Below the pieces are notes generated by a model. The model was given only the letters and a program-made list of their open reading frames with translations, searched no databases and had not been told where the DNA came from. A stretch of DNA of 64,000 bases from the NCBI RefSeq assembly GCF_003390325.1, contig NZ_QUOK01000011.1, positions 62,001 to 126,000 of the forward strand, in the 5' to 3' direction. This document shows, in pieces, positions 1-9,457 of the stretch. Source of the stretch: Rhodohalobacter sp. SW132. GTDB taxonomy: Bacteria > Bacteroidota > Rhodothermia > Balneolales > Balneolaceae. Position numbers and translations under genes: made by a program. Positions within the stretch are counted from its first letter, which is position 1. Each line of letters begins with the position of its first letter.

Positions 1-381
1 GATCAAACGTCCATCGTTACTGATGATCAAACCGTTTGAACCGATTTCACCGCCCCGGCCACTTGTTCCGGTGTATCCTGAGGGTTCCAGATATTCGGTT
101 ACACCCTCCTCTTCGGTCCATTTATAAATTGTGTTTTCGGGCACATCAGAAAAGAGGAGAAAACCATGTTCTTCCACCCAAACCGGACCTTCCGACCATG
201 AAAACCCTTCCCCGATAATTTCCGGACGGGCATCTGCATTAAGAATTTCATTCAGCCTCTCGTCCATCACCTCGATTGTTCCCATTGTTTCATAAGAAGA
301 TGGTTCTTCTGATGATGGCTCGTCATTACATCCAAAAAGTATTAACATTGCAGGCAGCATCCAGATCATTTTTAGATTCAT
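1..381 (-). CDS. SMP-30/gluconolactonase-like lipoprotein, 3' part missing
   Basis: The first 127 codons of a gene that runs off the left edge of the window, starting at an ATG. Residues 1-18 form a lipoprotein signal ending in LILFGC, so the protein is probably anchored to a membrane outside the cytoplasm. After an acidic linker come EGPVW, a FSDVPENTIYKW stretch and GSNGLIIS, which match the start of the SMP-30/gluconolactonase/LRE beta-propeller family. Members hydrolyse sugar lactones or similar esters; the substrate here cannot be told from the visible part, and the catalytic residues of the later blades are outside the window. The gene stands apart from the serine hydrolase at 509. Confidence 0.8.
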   Translation of the reverse strand, partial: MNLKMIWMLPAMLILFGCNDEPSSEEPSSYETMGTIEVMDERLNEILNADARPEIIGEGFSWSEGPVWVEEHGFLLFSDVPENTIYKWTEEEGVTEYLEPSGYTGTSGRGGEIGSNGLIISNDGRLI

Positions 382-508
382 ATTTGTCTTTATTTTTGAT
401 GAGCATTAGAAACACGGGTTTGATGTGTCTCTGTTAACCCGCTGTACCTCAGGAATATATTCCGTGAAGATGAATTCTGAAAACCGGATCAGAATTTATT
501 TTTGACAC

Positions 509-1663
509 TTAAGCCGGGTTGTAACTGGATTTCAGGCGAGGCACAACTTCTATGTCGATCTGGCGAAACAGTTCGCGGCGATAGTTCCGGGTAGAAAGTC
601 CTGATTCGTTTTGGGTGGTGACGGTTATGACGGCTTCAATCGCCGGTAAAATCATAATGTACTGGCCGCCATTTCCAAACGCATACACCATATCGAGATC
701 ATCCGAATAGCGCCGAAACCATAAATAACCGTAATTTTCATACCCGGATGTCCTGCCGGTTACCGGTTCAACGGAGTCCATGATCCATTGAGGTGATATA
801 AGTTGCTCACCGTTGTAAACGCCCATATCCATCATAAGCTGACCAATTTTCACCATATCCCGCCCTCTCATCGCCATGTTGTTTCCGCCAAAATAATATC
901 CCTGCGGATCGCGATCCCAGCCCGCAATGTTAATATTCATCGGGTGAAACAGGTACTTATTGCCAAATTGGAGCGTGCTCATGCCGGTTGCACGGGTGAG
1001 AATAACGGAGAGCAGATGCGTGTTGCCGGTACTGTAGGTTCTGTCAACGCCCGCAACTCCCGTAACCCGTCGATTCAGTGCGTATTCGATCCAGTTCGAG
1101 CTGGTGACCCATCGCCCATAATGTGCACGGCTGGTTGAGGCGAGGCCGCTCCGCATCGTCAAAAGATCTTCGATTGTGATCGCCTCTTTCACAGAATCCG
1201 GATTGGCTTGAAAGTATTCAGGGAAAAATTCACCAATCGGCTGGTGCACACTTTCCAGGTATCCCTTCTCAATCGCAATTCCTACAAGTAGCGAAAGAAC
1301 GCTTTTGGAGGCTGATTTAATGTTATTTGCCCGGGTTGTACTCATCCTTCGAAAGTATTGCTCTGCAACAAGTTCACCATGCTGGCTAACCAGTATGCTA
1401 TTGATAGGGCCCAAATCATGAAACCTTGCAACAACTTCCGAAACAGGAGCATCAAATGAAAGAACTGGTTCTGACTCCTTTTCAAATGCAGGGAATTTTT
1501 CAAGTACCGAGATATTGTCTTCCTCTGTTTCCGAGACAATCTCAGCCATTTCATCTTCGATCACATCCACATTCGCTGTTATAAATAACGTTGGGATGAA
1601 AGCCAGAATCGCAGCAGCAAAAAGTGCCACAAAGATGCTTGTAATAACTTTATTTCTACTCAA
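509..1663 (-). CDS. Serine hydrolase, beta-lactamase class C fold (PF00144-like), membrane-anchored
   Basis: A 384-residue protein with an N-terminal hydrophobic segment (about residues 7-30) followed by an acidic linker, so the catalytic domain is probably periplasmic. The nucleophile motif SASK lies at residues 117-120 (S117, K120), and a YSTGN element probably serves the role of the second (Tyr) motif. LLTMRSGL and YGYLWF are also typical of the class C / 6-aminohexanoate-dimer-hydrolase-like group. It is more likely an esterase or amidase than a true beta-lactamase. The only start that keeps the membrane segment is TTG at 1663, because an in-frame stop lies just upstream and the next Met is residue 39. 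Substrate unknown. Confidence 0.85.
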   Translation of the reverse strand: MSRNKVITSIFVALFAAAILAFIPTLFITANVDVIEDEMAEIVSETEEDNISVLEKFPAFEKESEPVLSFDAPVSEVVARFHDLGPINSILVSQHGELVAEQYFRRMSTTRANNIKSASKSVLSLLVGIAIEKGYLESVHQPIGEFFPEYFQANPDSVKEAITIEDLLTMRSGLASTSRAHYGRWVTSSNWIEYALNRRVTGVAGVDRTYSTGNTHLLSVILTRATGMSTLQFGNKYLFHPMNINIAGWDRDPQGYYFGGNNMAMRGRDMVKIGQLMMDMGVYNGEQLISPQWIMDSVEPVTGRTSGYENYGYLWFRRYSDDLDMVYAFGNGGQYIMILPAIEAVITVTTQNESGLSTRNYRRELFRQIDIEVVPRLKSSYNPA

Positions 1664-1816
1664 AATTTGGTTGTTTTATCTAAAACAGTCTTTTAGGTAC
1701 AGATTAAAGCGAATCAGCCACATACTCCTGTAAAAAAATAGAGTATATAACCCCGTATGATAACAAATATTATGTATCCGGCTATTCACTCCAAATCAAC
1801 AATTATCAGTAAAATA

Positions 1817-3664
1817 TTACCAGTTCATTGTCGAAAACGAAGCTTCACCGCCAACTACCGGCAGCGTTAATGTTGTTTGGTCCAGGTCGATGGTCAGTTC
1901 GGTTCCCGGTTCCGGCCAGAGCGTATATTCACGGTCGCTTGAAAAAATCATCAGACCGATCTGCTGACCCGCCGGGATGACCTGATCATTCGGCTGAAGA
2001 TCAAACTCCATCGTGTAAAACGTTCCCGGCTCAAGTGGTTCACTCTCCCAGATTGAGCTGTGATTTTGCGGACTGGCCCAGCCCCGTGTGATAATATTAT
2101 CTGTGATGTGCGTATTCCGGCCCTCATTCCAGGGCAGGGAAACCATCCAGACAGATAAATTTGCTGCCGGCTTGCTGCTTGCCAGCCGGATAGACACTGT
2201 TGCCTCACCGGAGATGTGAACCGGCTCCGTGAGCTCCGGAGTGACATAAATCAGGCGATGATCAGTCCATTCAGCCTGTGCAAGCGCCGATCCTGAAAAA
2301 GATACATTATCGACCAGTGTTTCGGTGGCCTCCGAATCCGGCGATGCATTCAGAGTAAGACCGCCCCGTTCCGGAGCTCCCGGCGTGAGGTGGAAGATCA
2401 CCTCCTCTGCCCCGGGATGCGGGTAATCATCATAAGGTGTAGGATCATCCCTGTCGTCGCCTTCACGCACAATCCACGATCGGGGCATCTCTTCCACACC
2501 GTTCTCAACATCGTAAAGATACCGTGTGAACCATTTGTTCATCATTTCATGGGGTGGTTCTCCGCCATGGCCATCCTGGTGGTAGTAGACCATAGATGGT
2601 ACACCCCGCTCACGCAGCGCATCGTATATGCGGTAACTGTGTTCCGGCATCACATTCCAGTCGTTAAAAGCGTGCGCCATCAGAACAGCCGCCTGCACAT
2701 TTTCAATTTGGTTGAGATAATCGCGGCCATACCAGAAATCGTTATAATCCCCTGTGATCCGATCCATCCCTTCGGCCATTTCCGTATCGCGAACTGTGCG
2801 GTTGTTATATTCGCGCTTCTCTTCATCACCGCTGTGAATAAAATCGTACAAGACATCAATATCTTCACCGAGATAGCCGCCCGGTGAGCGAATCAGCCCG
2901 TTTGAACGATAATAATGATAGTAGGATGTATTTGGGGCGATCGGTATGATCGCTTTGAGGCCCTCAACCCCGGTCGTTGCTGCGGCGAGAGGCAGTGTTC
3001 CGTTATAGGATGTGCCGGTCATTCCCACAGCGCCGGTGGCCCAGTACGCTTCAACTTTTTCATCGCCATCGGGTGTAGTATAACCGTTAGCGCGACCATT
3101 CAGCCAGTCGATCACCGCTTTGGGAGCCAGTGATTCATTTTCACCGCCAACGGTTGGTGCGCCCTGCGAGAGTCCCGTTCCGGGAGATGTGGAATGCACC
3201 ACGATAAAACCTCTGGGTACCCACGTTTCAATCTGTGAGTTTGATATGATCGGTCTTTGCCCCCTGCGCTGCACTTCCGGACCTTTTTTACGCTCCGGCG
3301 GCTCCTCTCCAAGTTCATGGCGCACATCCCAGAAAAAATCGTACGGGGGCTGTGCTGTTCCAGCATAATATGGACTCGTTTCGTAAATCACGGGGAGTTG
3401 TAATCCACCGCCTTCTGTCTGAGCAGGACGGGTTACCGATACATGCATTCGATCGGGTTTCCCGTCTCCATCCGTATCAAACTCCGTTTCGACCCAGAGA
3501 TCGTGGCGAAGCCAGTTTTCGGGATCCTCAAACTCCGGGATAGACTGAGCCTGGCCGTTTTCGATAACGGGCACCGTAATGGTTTGCTGCTGACCCTGCG
3601 ATAAAACAGCTGTCACTAAAACCAACGTTATCAGTAAACCCGTAAACCGTGCTATTAACTTCAT
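1817..3664 (-). CDS. CocE/NonD-family hydrolase (Xaa-Pro dipeptidyl-peptidase S15 fold), secreted
   Basis: A 615-residue secreted alpha/beta-hydrolase with a signal peptide at about residues 1-25. The catalytic triad reads as S219 in GTSYNG, D335 in AFNDWNV and H366 in QDGHGG, the arrangement of family S15 (PepX) and cocaine-esterase-like hydrolases. Residues from about 400 to the end form the C-terminal jelly-roll domain (PepX_C). Length fits secreted bacterial members. The likely role is extracytoplasmic peptide or ester hydrolysis; the motifs do not decide between Xaa-Pro dipeptidase and acyl-ester activity. It is transcribed alone, away from ndh at 3860, with about 195 bp between the two starts for divergent promoters. 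Confidence 0.88.
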   Translation of the reverse strand: MKLIARFTGLLITLVLVTAVLSQGQQQTITVPVIENGQAQSIPEFEDPENWLRHDLWVETEFDTDGDGKPDRMHVSVTRPAQTEGGGLQLPVIYETSPYYAGTAQPPYDFFWDVRHELGEEPPERKKGPEVQRRGQRPIISNSQIETWVPRGFIVVHSTSPGTGLSQGAPTVGGENESLAPKAVIDWLNGRANGYTTPDGDEKVEAYWATGAVGMTGTSYNGTLPLAAATTGVEGLKAIIPIAPNTSYYHYYRSNGLIRSPGGYLGEDIDVLYDFIHSGDEEKREYNNRTVRDTEMAEGMDRITGDYNDFWYGRDYLNQIENVQAAVLMAHAFNDWNVMPEHSYRIYDALRERGVPSMVYYHQDGHGGEPPHEMMNKWFTRYLYDVENGVEEMPRSWIVREGDDRDDPTPYDDYPHPGAEEVIFHLTPGAPERGGLTLNASPDSEATETLVDNVSFSGSALAQAEWTDHRLIYVTPELTEPVHISGEATVSIRLASSKPAANLSVWMVSLPWNEGRNTHITDNIITRGWASPQNHSSIWESEPLEPGTFYTMEFDLQPNDQVIPAGQQIGLMIFSSDREYTLWPEPGTELTIDLDQTTLTLPVVGGEASFSTMNW

Positions 3665-3859
3665 ATGTTATGTACTCAGAAAATGGTTCAAGTAATTCAA
3701 TCCATTAATGTAGTGTATATGGATGAAACAAGTTGTAAATCTCGTCGCTTATCAAAGTAACTTTATGAATATCTTATCTGATTTGCAGAATTCGTAAGCA
3801 GTAAATTGTGTTGGTAAAAATAATGGCTGCACTCATATCAATTACTGATAATCAACACT

Positions 3860-5128
3860 ATGGCTGAAAACAATATTAAAGTAATCATCATCGGCGGGGG
3901 ATTCGGCGGGCTGACGGCTGCACGGTCGCTGACGAACAAGAAAAATATTGAAGTTACCCTGATCGACCGCACGAATCATCACCTGTTTCAGCCTCTTCTT
4001 TATCAGGTAGCAACTGCGGCCCTCTCACCCGGCGATATCGCCACTCCTATTCGATCCGTCTTCAAAAATAAGCGAAACATAAACGTGGTGATGGATGAGA
4101 TCATCCGGGTAGATAAGGAAAAGAGGCGAGTTGCCGGAAAATCGGGAAAGGAGTACGAATATGACTACCTGATTATAGCCACCGGAACCCGGCACTCCTA
4201 TTTTGGAAATGATGAGTGGGAGAAGCACGCCCCCGGACTGAAGACGCTGAATGATGCTCTCGATATCAGAGAACGTATTCTATGGTCGCTCGAACAAGCT
4301 GAAAAAGAGAGCGATCCCGATCTTCGCCAAAAATTCCTAAACTTCGTGATTGTGGGCGGCGGCCCGACCGGTGTTGAGCTGGCGGGGGCTATTGCAGAGA
4401 TAACAAGAAAAACCGGAATTGACGACTACAAAAATGTTCGGGAAAAGGATATTCACGTTTATCTCATAGAAGGAGAAGACGCCATCTTGAACACTTATCC
4501 CGAATCGCTCAGCGAAAGTGCCCGTCAAAAACTGATTGATATGGGCGTTAACGTCTATTTGAACACGATGGTGAGGGATGTGAATGAGGAGGGAGTTCAG
4601 GCCGGAAAGCTTTCCATTCCGTCCTCAAACGTCATCTGGGCGGCCGGCAACGAGGGGACTCCCCTGCTGAAGAAACTTAGCTTCGAAACCGACCGGGCGG
4701 GACGGGTGAAGGTCAACGCGAACCTGACAACCGAAAATCATCCGGAAATATTTGTAATTGGCGACGCAGCAAACTGCACCGATGCCGATGGGAAACAGGT
4801 GCCTGGGATTGCTCCCGGAGCCATGCAGATGGGTAAGTATGTGGCAAAGAAAATCCTCGGGAAAAAAGGGAGTGACGAGGGGTTTGTCTATCTCGACAAG
4901 GGGAATATGGCAACCATTGGCCGCGGAAAAGCGATCGCTGAAATTGCCGGTTTTAAATTCAAGGGATTTACCGCCTGGCTGCTCTGGTCGTTCATTCACA
5001 TCTTCTTCCTGATCGGTTTCAGAAATCGGTTCAGGGTTATGGCCGAGTGGATCTGGTACTATCTGACGTTCAAAGGAAGCTTCCGGTTGATTACCGGCAG
5101 GGCTGACTCAAAGTCCAGTGAAAAATGA
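3860..5128 (+). CDS. ndh: Type II NADH:quinone oxidoreductase (NDH-2)
   Basis: A 422-residue flavoprotein that passes electrons from NADH to the quinone pool without proton pumping, at the cytoplasmic face of the inner membrane. The FAD-binding dinucleotide fold is IIIGGGFGGLTAA (residues 9-21), the NADH-binding fold is VIVGGGPTGVELAG (163-176), and the second FAD motif is FVIGDAANC (298-306). The segment around residues 45-65 (QPLLYQVATAALSPGDIA) is characteristic of NDH-2. A hydrophobic C-terminal stretch at about 370-388 (WLLWSFIHIFFLIG) would attach it to the membrane. Length is normal for the family. It starts at ATG 3860 and is divergent from the PepX-like gene. Confidence 0.93.
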   Translation: MAENNIKVIIIGGGFGGLTAARSLTNKKNIEVTLIDRTNHHLFQPLLYQVATAALSPGDIATPIRSVFKNKRNINVVMDEIIRVDKEKRRVAGKSGKEYEYDYLIIATGTRHSYFGNDEWEKHAPGLKTLNDALDIRERILWSLEQAEKESDPDLRQKFLNFVIVGGGPTGVELAGAIAEITRKTGIDDYKNVREKDIHVYLIEGEDAILNTYPESLSESARQKLIDMGVNVYLNTMVRDVNEEGVQAGKLSIPSSNVIWAAGNEGTPLLKKLSFETDRAGRVKVNANLTTENHPEIFVIGDAANCTDADGKQVPGIAPGAMQMGKYVAKKILGKKGSDEGFVYLDKGNMATIGRGKAIAEIAGFKFKGFTAWLLWSFIHIFFLIGFRNRFRVMAEWIWYYLTFKGSFRLITGRADSKSSEK

Positions 5129-5363
5129 GTTCAGAACATAACGTTGTATGTTTACTCAAATTCTACCTTCAGTTAATGTACCGGCCTGATTCATCGATTA
5201 TATTTTCGGCCCGTTAAATGCTATGGATAATACATCTCACTGTAGATTTAGAAAACCGATGAGTGACTAAACTAACCCGTTCAAAACCAAATAGATCCGC
5301 TCATATAATTGCAATCGAAATCGTGTAACCGCTTCCCGGATGATGGCGTAATCGAATGTAACC

Positions 5364-5909
5364 ATGAACCTAATCCATACCATTATGATTACCCGATATG
5401 CTATCTCAACGATCTTTATTGTGATGATCACTTCCTTTCCTTTGTTTGCCCAGCAGGCAACAGATGGCGTGCAGGAAGAGTATTCACAGAACACAAGAAT
5501 AATAGTAGAAGAGAAATTTAACTGCTTCCAAAGCCTTCACTGCCTGAAGCGGGAGAACCTCTTCAAAAACAGCAACCTTAATGAAATCAGCCTGAACACA
5601 CCTCGTCATGATAAATACCTTGTGCAGGGCTCCTCAAAAAATGAGTCTCTTCATGCGGAATATAACAGTGACGGAGAGTTGATCCGGGCAACGGTTGTTC
5701 AGCGAAATATCCCGCTGCCAAAAGCCATCTATGCCGCTCTCTCAAACGATTTACCAGAGTGGAGAATTATTGGTAATGAGGTGACAATCGAAAACTTCGA
5801 CAAGAACCGTATGGAATATAAAGTGATTCTTCAGAATGATACGGATGTACGAATGGAGTATTTCAACAGGAAAGGCGAGCTGCGTTCACCTCTCGCATAT
5901 TTTGAGTAA
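5364..5909 (+). CDS. Secreted PepSY-like hypothetical protein
   Basis: A 181-residue protein with a signal peptide ending near residue 30 (SFPLFAQ). The second half (about 90-181) alternates beta-rich segments with a predicted helix at LPKAIYAAL and ends in YFNRKGELRSPLAYF. This resembles the PepSY-like/beta-lactamase-inhibitor-like fold (PF11396 type) of small secreted Bacteroidota proteins, but the match is by general pattern only. ATG 5364 gives a slightly long N-terminus; Met8 (5385) is an equally good start. A strong intrinsic terminator follows 24 bp after the stop. Function unknown. Confidence 0.7.
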   Translation: MNLIHTIMITRYAISTIFIVMITSFPLFAQQATDGVQEEYSQNTRIIVEEKFNCFQSLHCLKRENLFKNSNLNEISLNTPRHDKYLVQGSSKNESLHAEYNSDGELIRATVVQRNIPLPKAIYAALSNDLPEWRIIGNEVTIENFDKNRMEYKVILQNDTDVRMEYFNRKGELRSPLAYFE

Positions 5910-5933
5910 TCAAGCCCGTATTACTCAAATTCA

Positions 5934-5971
5934 AAAGGCGAATTCCTTAACCCGGAATTCGCCTTTTTTTT
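5934..5971 (+). terminator. Intrinsic terminator after the PepSY-like gene
   Basis: A perfect 13-bp stem (5934-5946 pairs with 5954-5966) encloses a 7-nt loop and runs into eight T residues (5964-5971). It ends transcription of the plus-strand gene at 5364-5909. On the opposite strand the T-tract is short, so it is at best a weak terminator for the convergent LytTR gene. Confidence 0.93.
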
Positions 5972-6064
5972 GGCATAAATTGGATCAATTGTAATAAAAA
6001 TCGGTTTCTGAGTCATCGGGTGAATCAGCCTTAACTGTAAAATCTCAAGTCGATGAAAGGCCAT

Positions 6065-6421
6065 CTATATACAGAACTCTCCTTTAAATTCTTTTGATCG
6101 CCGTCTTGAGAGATCAATCTTTTTACCGCAGCTCATCTCCACCCGGAAAAATGAATTATCAAGCAGTTCTACATTCCGGATATGAGACAGATTCAGTATT
6201 TGCTGACGGTTCGCCCGAAAAAAGCATCGACCGGATAGACGTTCATCAAGGTAGTTGAGTGATCGGTAGATGAGTAATTTTCCATCCGAGAAATAGGTTT
6301 TACTGTAGTTTCCATAGGTTTCAAAAAAGCGGACATCCCGTAGTTTCACCAGCCTGTAATCGTTGCCGTCGCTGAGCAGAACATTATCATCGAGAGTAAG
6401 CTTTTCTTCTGTTTCCATCAT
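6065..6421 (-). CDS. Stand-alone LytTR DNA-binding regulator
   Basis: A 118-residue protein made almost wholly of a LytTR domain: VRFFETYGNYSKTYF, LIYRSLNYLDERL, FFRANRQQILNLSHI and a C-terminal DLSRRRSKEF. In classical two-component regulators this domain follows a receiver domain; none is present here. It is encoded just downstream of, and on the same strand as, the SpoIIE-type phosphatase, about 85 bp away, so the two may be co-transcribed and act in one signalling route. That link is inferred from position only. The start is ATG 6421; a second ATG follows immediately. Confidence 0.85.
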   Translation of the reverse strand: MMETEEKLTLDDNVLLSDGNDYRLVKLRDVRFFETYGNYSKTYFSDGKLLIYRSLNYLDERLSGRCFFRANRQQILNLSHIRNVELLDNSFFRVEMSCGKKIDLSRRRSKEFKGEFCI

Positions 6422-6505
6422 TGCTGTACACTGATTCCTTTTTTGATGGCATACGTTGAGGCCCCAAATTTTGTTACCTGCTAAGTCGGAATCAGACTGA
6501 TTATT

Positions 6506-9031
6506 TCAAACTATTTTCAAACAGAGAATGGTAGTATCATCGGCGAGACGTTCCACGCTGAAATCTTCGACGTAGGATTTTATCTGCGTACAAATTTCCC
6601 GCGCTGACAGATCGCCGCTATCCATCTCTTCAACATACCGGCGGGCTCGTTCAAAGCCGATTCGCTCGCCATTTTCATTTACTGCTTCCGGGAAGCCGTC
6701 GGAGTAGAAAAGAATGAGGTCACCCGGCTGAAGTTTAATGAGCAACTCTTTGTAGCGCACCTGCGGGCGTACTCCAAGCGGATATTTCGGATCCGGAGTT
6801 CTGAGATACTCAGCTTTTCCATTCCGTTTTAAAATCGGCATGCAGTGACCGGCATTAGCGAGCTTTAAAGTGCGGCTGGCGGGCTCATATCGGCCAATGA
6901 CGCAGGTGATGAATGTTCGGGAGTCTGTTTTATCATAAACAACCGGGGAAATTTCGCGCAGTATATCTTCCGGCTGATCGGTATACATCCTGGAACGGAG
7001 AAGCCCGCTGGTAAAAACCGCCTGCATTGCAGCCCGCATCGATTTACCGGAAACATCCACAACTGTAAGTGTGAGATGAGTTCCTGATTCAGCGTCTTCG
7101 GCTTCAACGTAATCAAAATAATCACCACCCACTTCGAATGAAGGCAGGAAATATCCCTGTAGCTCGTAATGATTCGTTTTTAACGGCGCATGAGGCATCA
7201 GACGCTGTTGTGATTCCCGTGCGATCTGCATCTCATTTTCAATGCGGATATTCCGGCGCATTTTTTGCTCGTATTCCGGCACATAGTTGCGCACAGTTGA
7301 GATGGACGGCCCTTTTCGCCATGCCACAATTCCAAAAAGAAGTACAGATAAAGCGAGTACAATCTGAAGCCAGCCGGTCACCGAGACATCAAATGAGGGT
7401 GATCCGATATACGGCATGATGGTAATGATAGAACTATACAGCCAAAATGCAGAAAAAACAGTCACCACACCTGTTGCCCTGTAGGTATAGAATAGGAGTA
7501 CGGCAAGCATGATGAACAGAACCAATTCGTTTAATTCCGACCCGGTGGTTGCGAATGACCGACCCAGCCCGGTAAAAACTGCACCGCCCACTACTATACT
7601 GGCCGCCATTACAATATGTGGATTTTTTATCCTTTTCCTGAAAAAGTGGTATACAATACCCACCATGGCGATTGAGGCGAGAGCTGCTACGATAAACATG
7701 CTCAGATTTATCGAAAGGAATTGCGGCCGGTTGATCACTTCAGTAAAACCGAACTGGCTATCGGAGTTCATCATGAAGAGGCCGCTTACCGTAAGAAAAA
7801 GAGCCGTGATTCCGAGCATAACACCTGCGAGAGAAAAACCCCGGATAATACTGCCGCCAGTTTCCTTCAGGTAGAGTTTTCCGCGCCAATAGGCATCAAT
7901 CAGATTCATCTCATATTTCTCTTCACTTCGCGCATGAGCCTCCCACCCGATATACGCCACCGATGCAAAAAGGCCCATTACCAATCCGAATACCAGTTGA
8001 TTGAACTGGACCACAAGATTGGCCTGAACGGTGAGCAGGTCGGTGAAATTGAGCAGAAAGATCAGGCGCCATCCATAAATTCCAATCGTAACGGCAAGGG
8101 CAATAAAAAATATGCGGCGCCAATCTGCCTTTCCTTTGAAAACCTGGCCAAGCCCTTCTATAAAAGTAAAAAGTGCAAGCAGAGCAATTACGGAAATAAA
8201 GAGAATGACAAAATAGTCTTCTGCAGGTTTAGGCGGAATTTTCTCCATTTCATGCCACGCCTCAAACCGTTCAATGGAAACAATGCTTGCCGCATCGGCA
8301 TCAGATAGTCCGGTGTCGGACGCCGGAACAGAACTCAGTTCCAGTTCAATATACTCCCTGTAACTACCGGCCGGTCTGGCCCAGCGGAACGTTGATGTAA
8401 TTTGCGGTGTATCGAGTCTTTGCACTGGAACGGCGTTTTCATCAAGGCGGGGTGCAACCTCATCCACAGAGATATCCGTCTGTTCATACCCTTCCAGCTC
8501 ATGGCCGAAAATCTGTTCGATGATATGTTGGGCCGTTTCAAGTGAGTTTTCTCCATCCACATTTGCCGAAGCACCTCTATCACTTTTCGCCTGAAAATTT
8601 GTTATCCTGCCGCTGTTGTCGTACTGAGTTCTGAAGAATCCATACGATTCAAAAATTGGCCTGGGTGAAAAGGTAAAACTATCTGTTAATCCAAGTGTGC
8701 TTGCTGATATTACATCCCATCCGTGCAAATGAAACCCTTGTGCGTTCAGCTGCGCCGGAGTGGGTGATTCATTTTCGAGAGAATCTCGGATAGCACGATA
8801 GAGGGGAGAGCGCTGATGCCTGAAAATAACCGTGGACAAAGTATCTGACTCGATCCCGAGGTCCGCGTATAATTCTGATGTTTTGCTAAGTGTTTTCTCT
8901 TTAGAATAGGTAATCGGGGCTTCAGCAGAATAATGAAACCGGTTAAAAAGAATTGAAAACAGAACAAATCCCGCAAGCCCCAGAATGATCCAGAAGGTAA
9001 GACCTCTGCTATCGGTATGACTGTTTTTCAT
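6506..9031 (-). CDS. Multi-pass membrane SpoIIE-family (PP2C-type) serine phosphatase
   Basis: An 841-residue signalling protein counted from ATG 9031; a longer TTG-started form from 9064 is possible. One membrane segment (about 13-30) is followed by a ~240-residue extracytoplasmic domain, then a run of hydrophobic helices from about 273 to 570, a short charged helical linker, and a C-terminal SpoIIE/PP2C phosphatase domain. Metal-binding acidic motifs are intact: GGD at 635-637, VVD at 657-659, SDG at 777-779 and ADD at 830-832. Such proteins usually dephosphorylate anti-sigma-factor antagonists in response to a signal sensed outside. No RsbV/RsbW-like partner is in view; the nearest possible partner is the LytTR gene downstream. 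Confidence 0.9.
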   Translation of the reverse strand: MKNSHTDSRGLTFWIILGLAGFVLFSILFNRFHYSAEAPITYSKEKTLSKTSELYADLGIESDTLSTVIFRHQRSPLYRAIRDSLENESPTPAQLNAQGFHLHGWDVISASTLGLTDSFTFSPRPIFESYGFFRTQYDNSGRITNFQAKSDRGASANVDGENSLETAQHIIEQIFGHELEGYEQTDISVDEVAPRLDENAVPVQRLDTPQITSTFRWARPAGSYREYIELELSSVPASDTGLSDADAASIVSIERFEAWHEMEKIPPKPAEDYFVILFISVIALLALFTFIEGLGQVFKGKADWRRIFFIALAVTIGIYGWRLIFLLNFTDLLTVQANLVVQFNQLVFGLVMGLFASVAYIGWEAHARSEEKYEMNLIDAYWRGKLYLKETGGSIIRGFSLAGVMLGITALFLTVSGLFMMNSDSQFGFTEVINRPQFLSINLSMFIVAALASIAMVGIVYHFFRKRIKNPHIVMAASIVVGGAVFTGLGRSFATTGSELNELVLFIMLAVLLFYTYRATGVVTVFSAFWLYSSIITIMPYIGSPSFDVSVTGWLQIVLALSVLLFGIVAWRKGPSISTVRNYVPEYEQKMRRNIRIENEMQIARESQQRLMPHAPLKTNHYELQGYFLPSFEVGGDYFDYVEAEDAESGTHLTLTVVDVSGKSMRAAMQAVFTSGLLRSRMYTDQPEDILREISPVVYDKTDSRTFITCVIGRYEPASRTLKLANAGHCMPILKRNGKAEYLRTPDPKYPLGVRPQVRYKELLIKLQPGDLILFYSDGFPEAVNENGERIGFERARRYVEEMDSGDLSAREICTQIKSYVEDFSVERLADDTTILCLKIV

Positions 9032-9457
9032 GGATCGTGAATTTAAAATAGTGGAATCTATCAAACCGTTTTTTCAAGAACGGTATAGGAAAGATCAGAT
9101 CAAAACGGATATTCTCATGATTCTATTTTATCTGAAAGTGATTGATTATATAGAATTGTAACCATTGATTTTCAGCTGATGAAATTCTAAAACTGAGTTT
9201 CGATCGTGAATTCAGGTGATATACAATTGCACTTACATTTTTTTGGCAATAACCGGGGCATTTCACTGACACATTCACAATCCTGAATTACCCCTGTAAC
9301 TCTACTCACTACGGTCGCTTGAGGTATTTGATTCAGTAATTCTCACCTGATGATGTGTCTGAAGCAGAAAAAGATAATTTAACCAAAATGTTCCATTTTT
9401 AAGAAAACTCTTTCCGTATGATACGGGTAAACATATGCCCTTCAGTCATCAAAATAA
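9032..9457. other. Intergenic stretch, no gene seen
   Basis: About 425 bp between the SpoIIE-type phosphatase and the small lipoprotein gene. It is AT-rich with scattered stops in all frames. A 7-bp inverted pair (GAATTAC / GTAATTC) brackets a GC-richer patch near 9280-9340, but no clear hairpin terminator, repeat end or RNA gene could be recognised. It should contain the promoter of the phosphatase gene. Confidence 0.5.

Noticed and set aside
2390-2887. Open frame of 165 codons on the plus strand
   Set aside because: Entirely antisense to the CocE/PepX-like gene; no family motif and no coding-type composition.
4625-4999. Minus-strand frame inside ndh
   Set aside because: Shadow of the NADH dehydrogenase coding sequence.
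7721-8308. Open frame of 195 codons on the plus strand
   Set aside because: Antisense to the SpoIIE-type phosphatase; the sequence is the mirror of membrane helices and shows no domain.
9280-9340. GAATTAC/GTAATTC inverted pair around a GC-richer patch
   Set aside because: Only 7 bp with a long spacer and no target duplication; insufficient for a mobile element.
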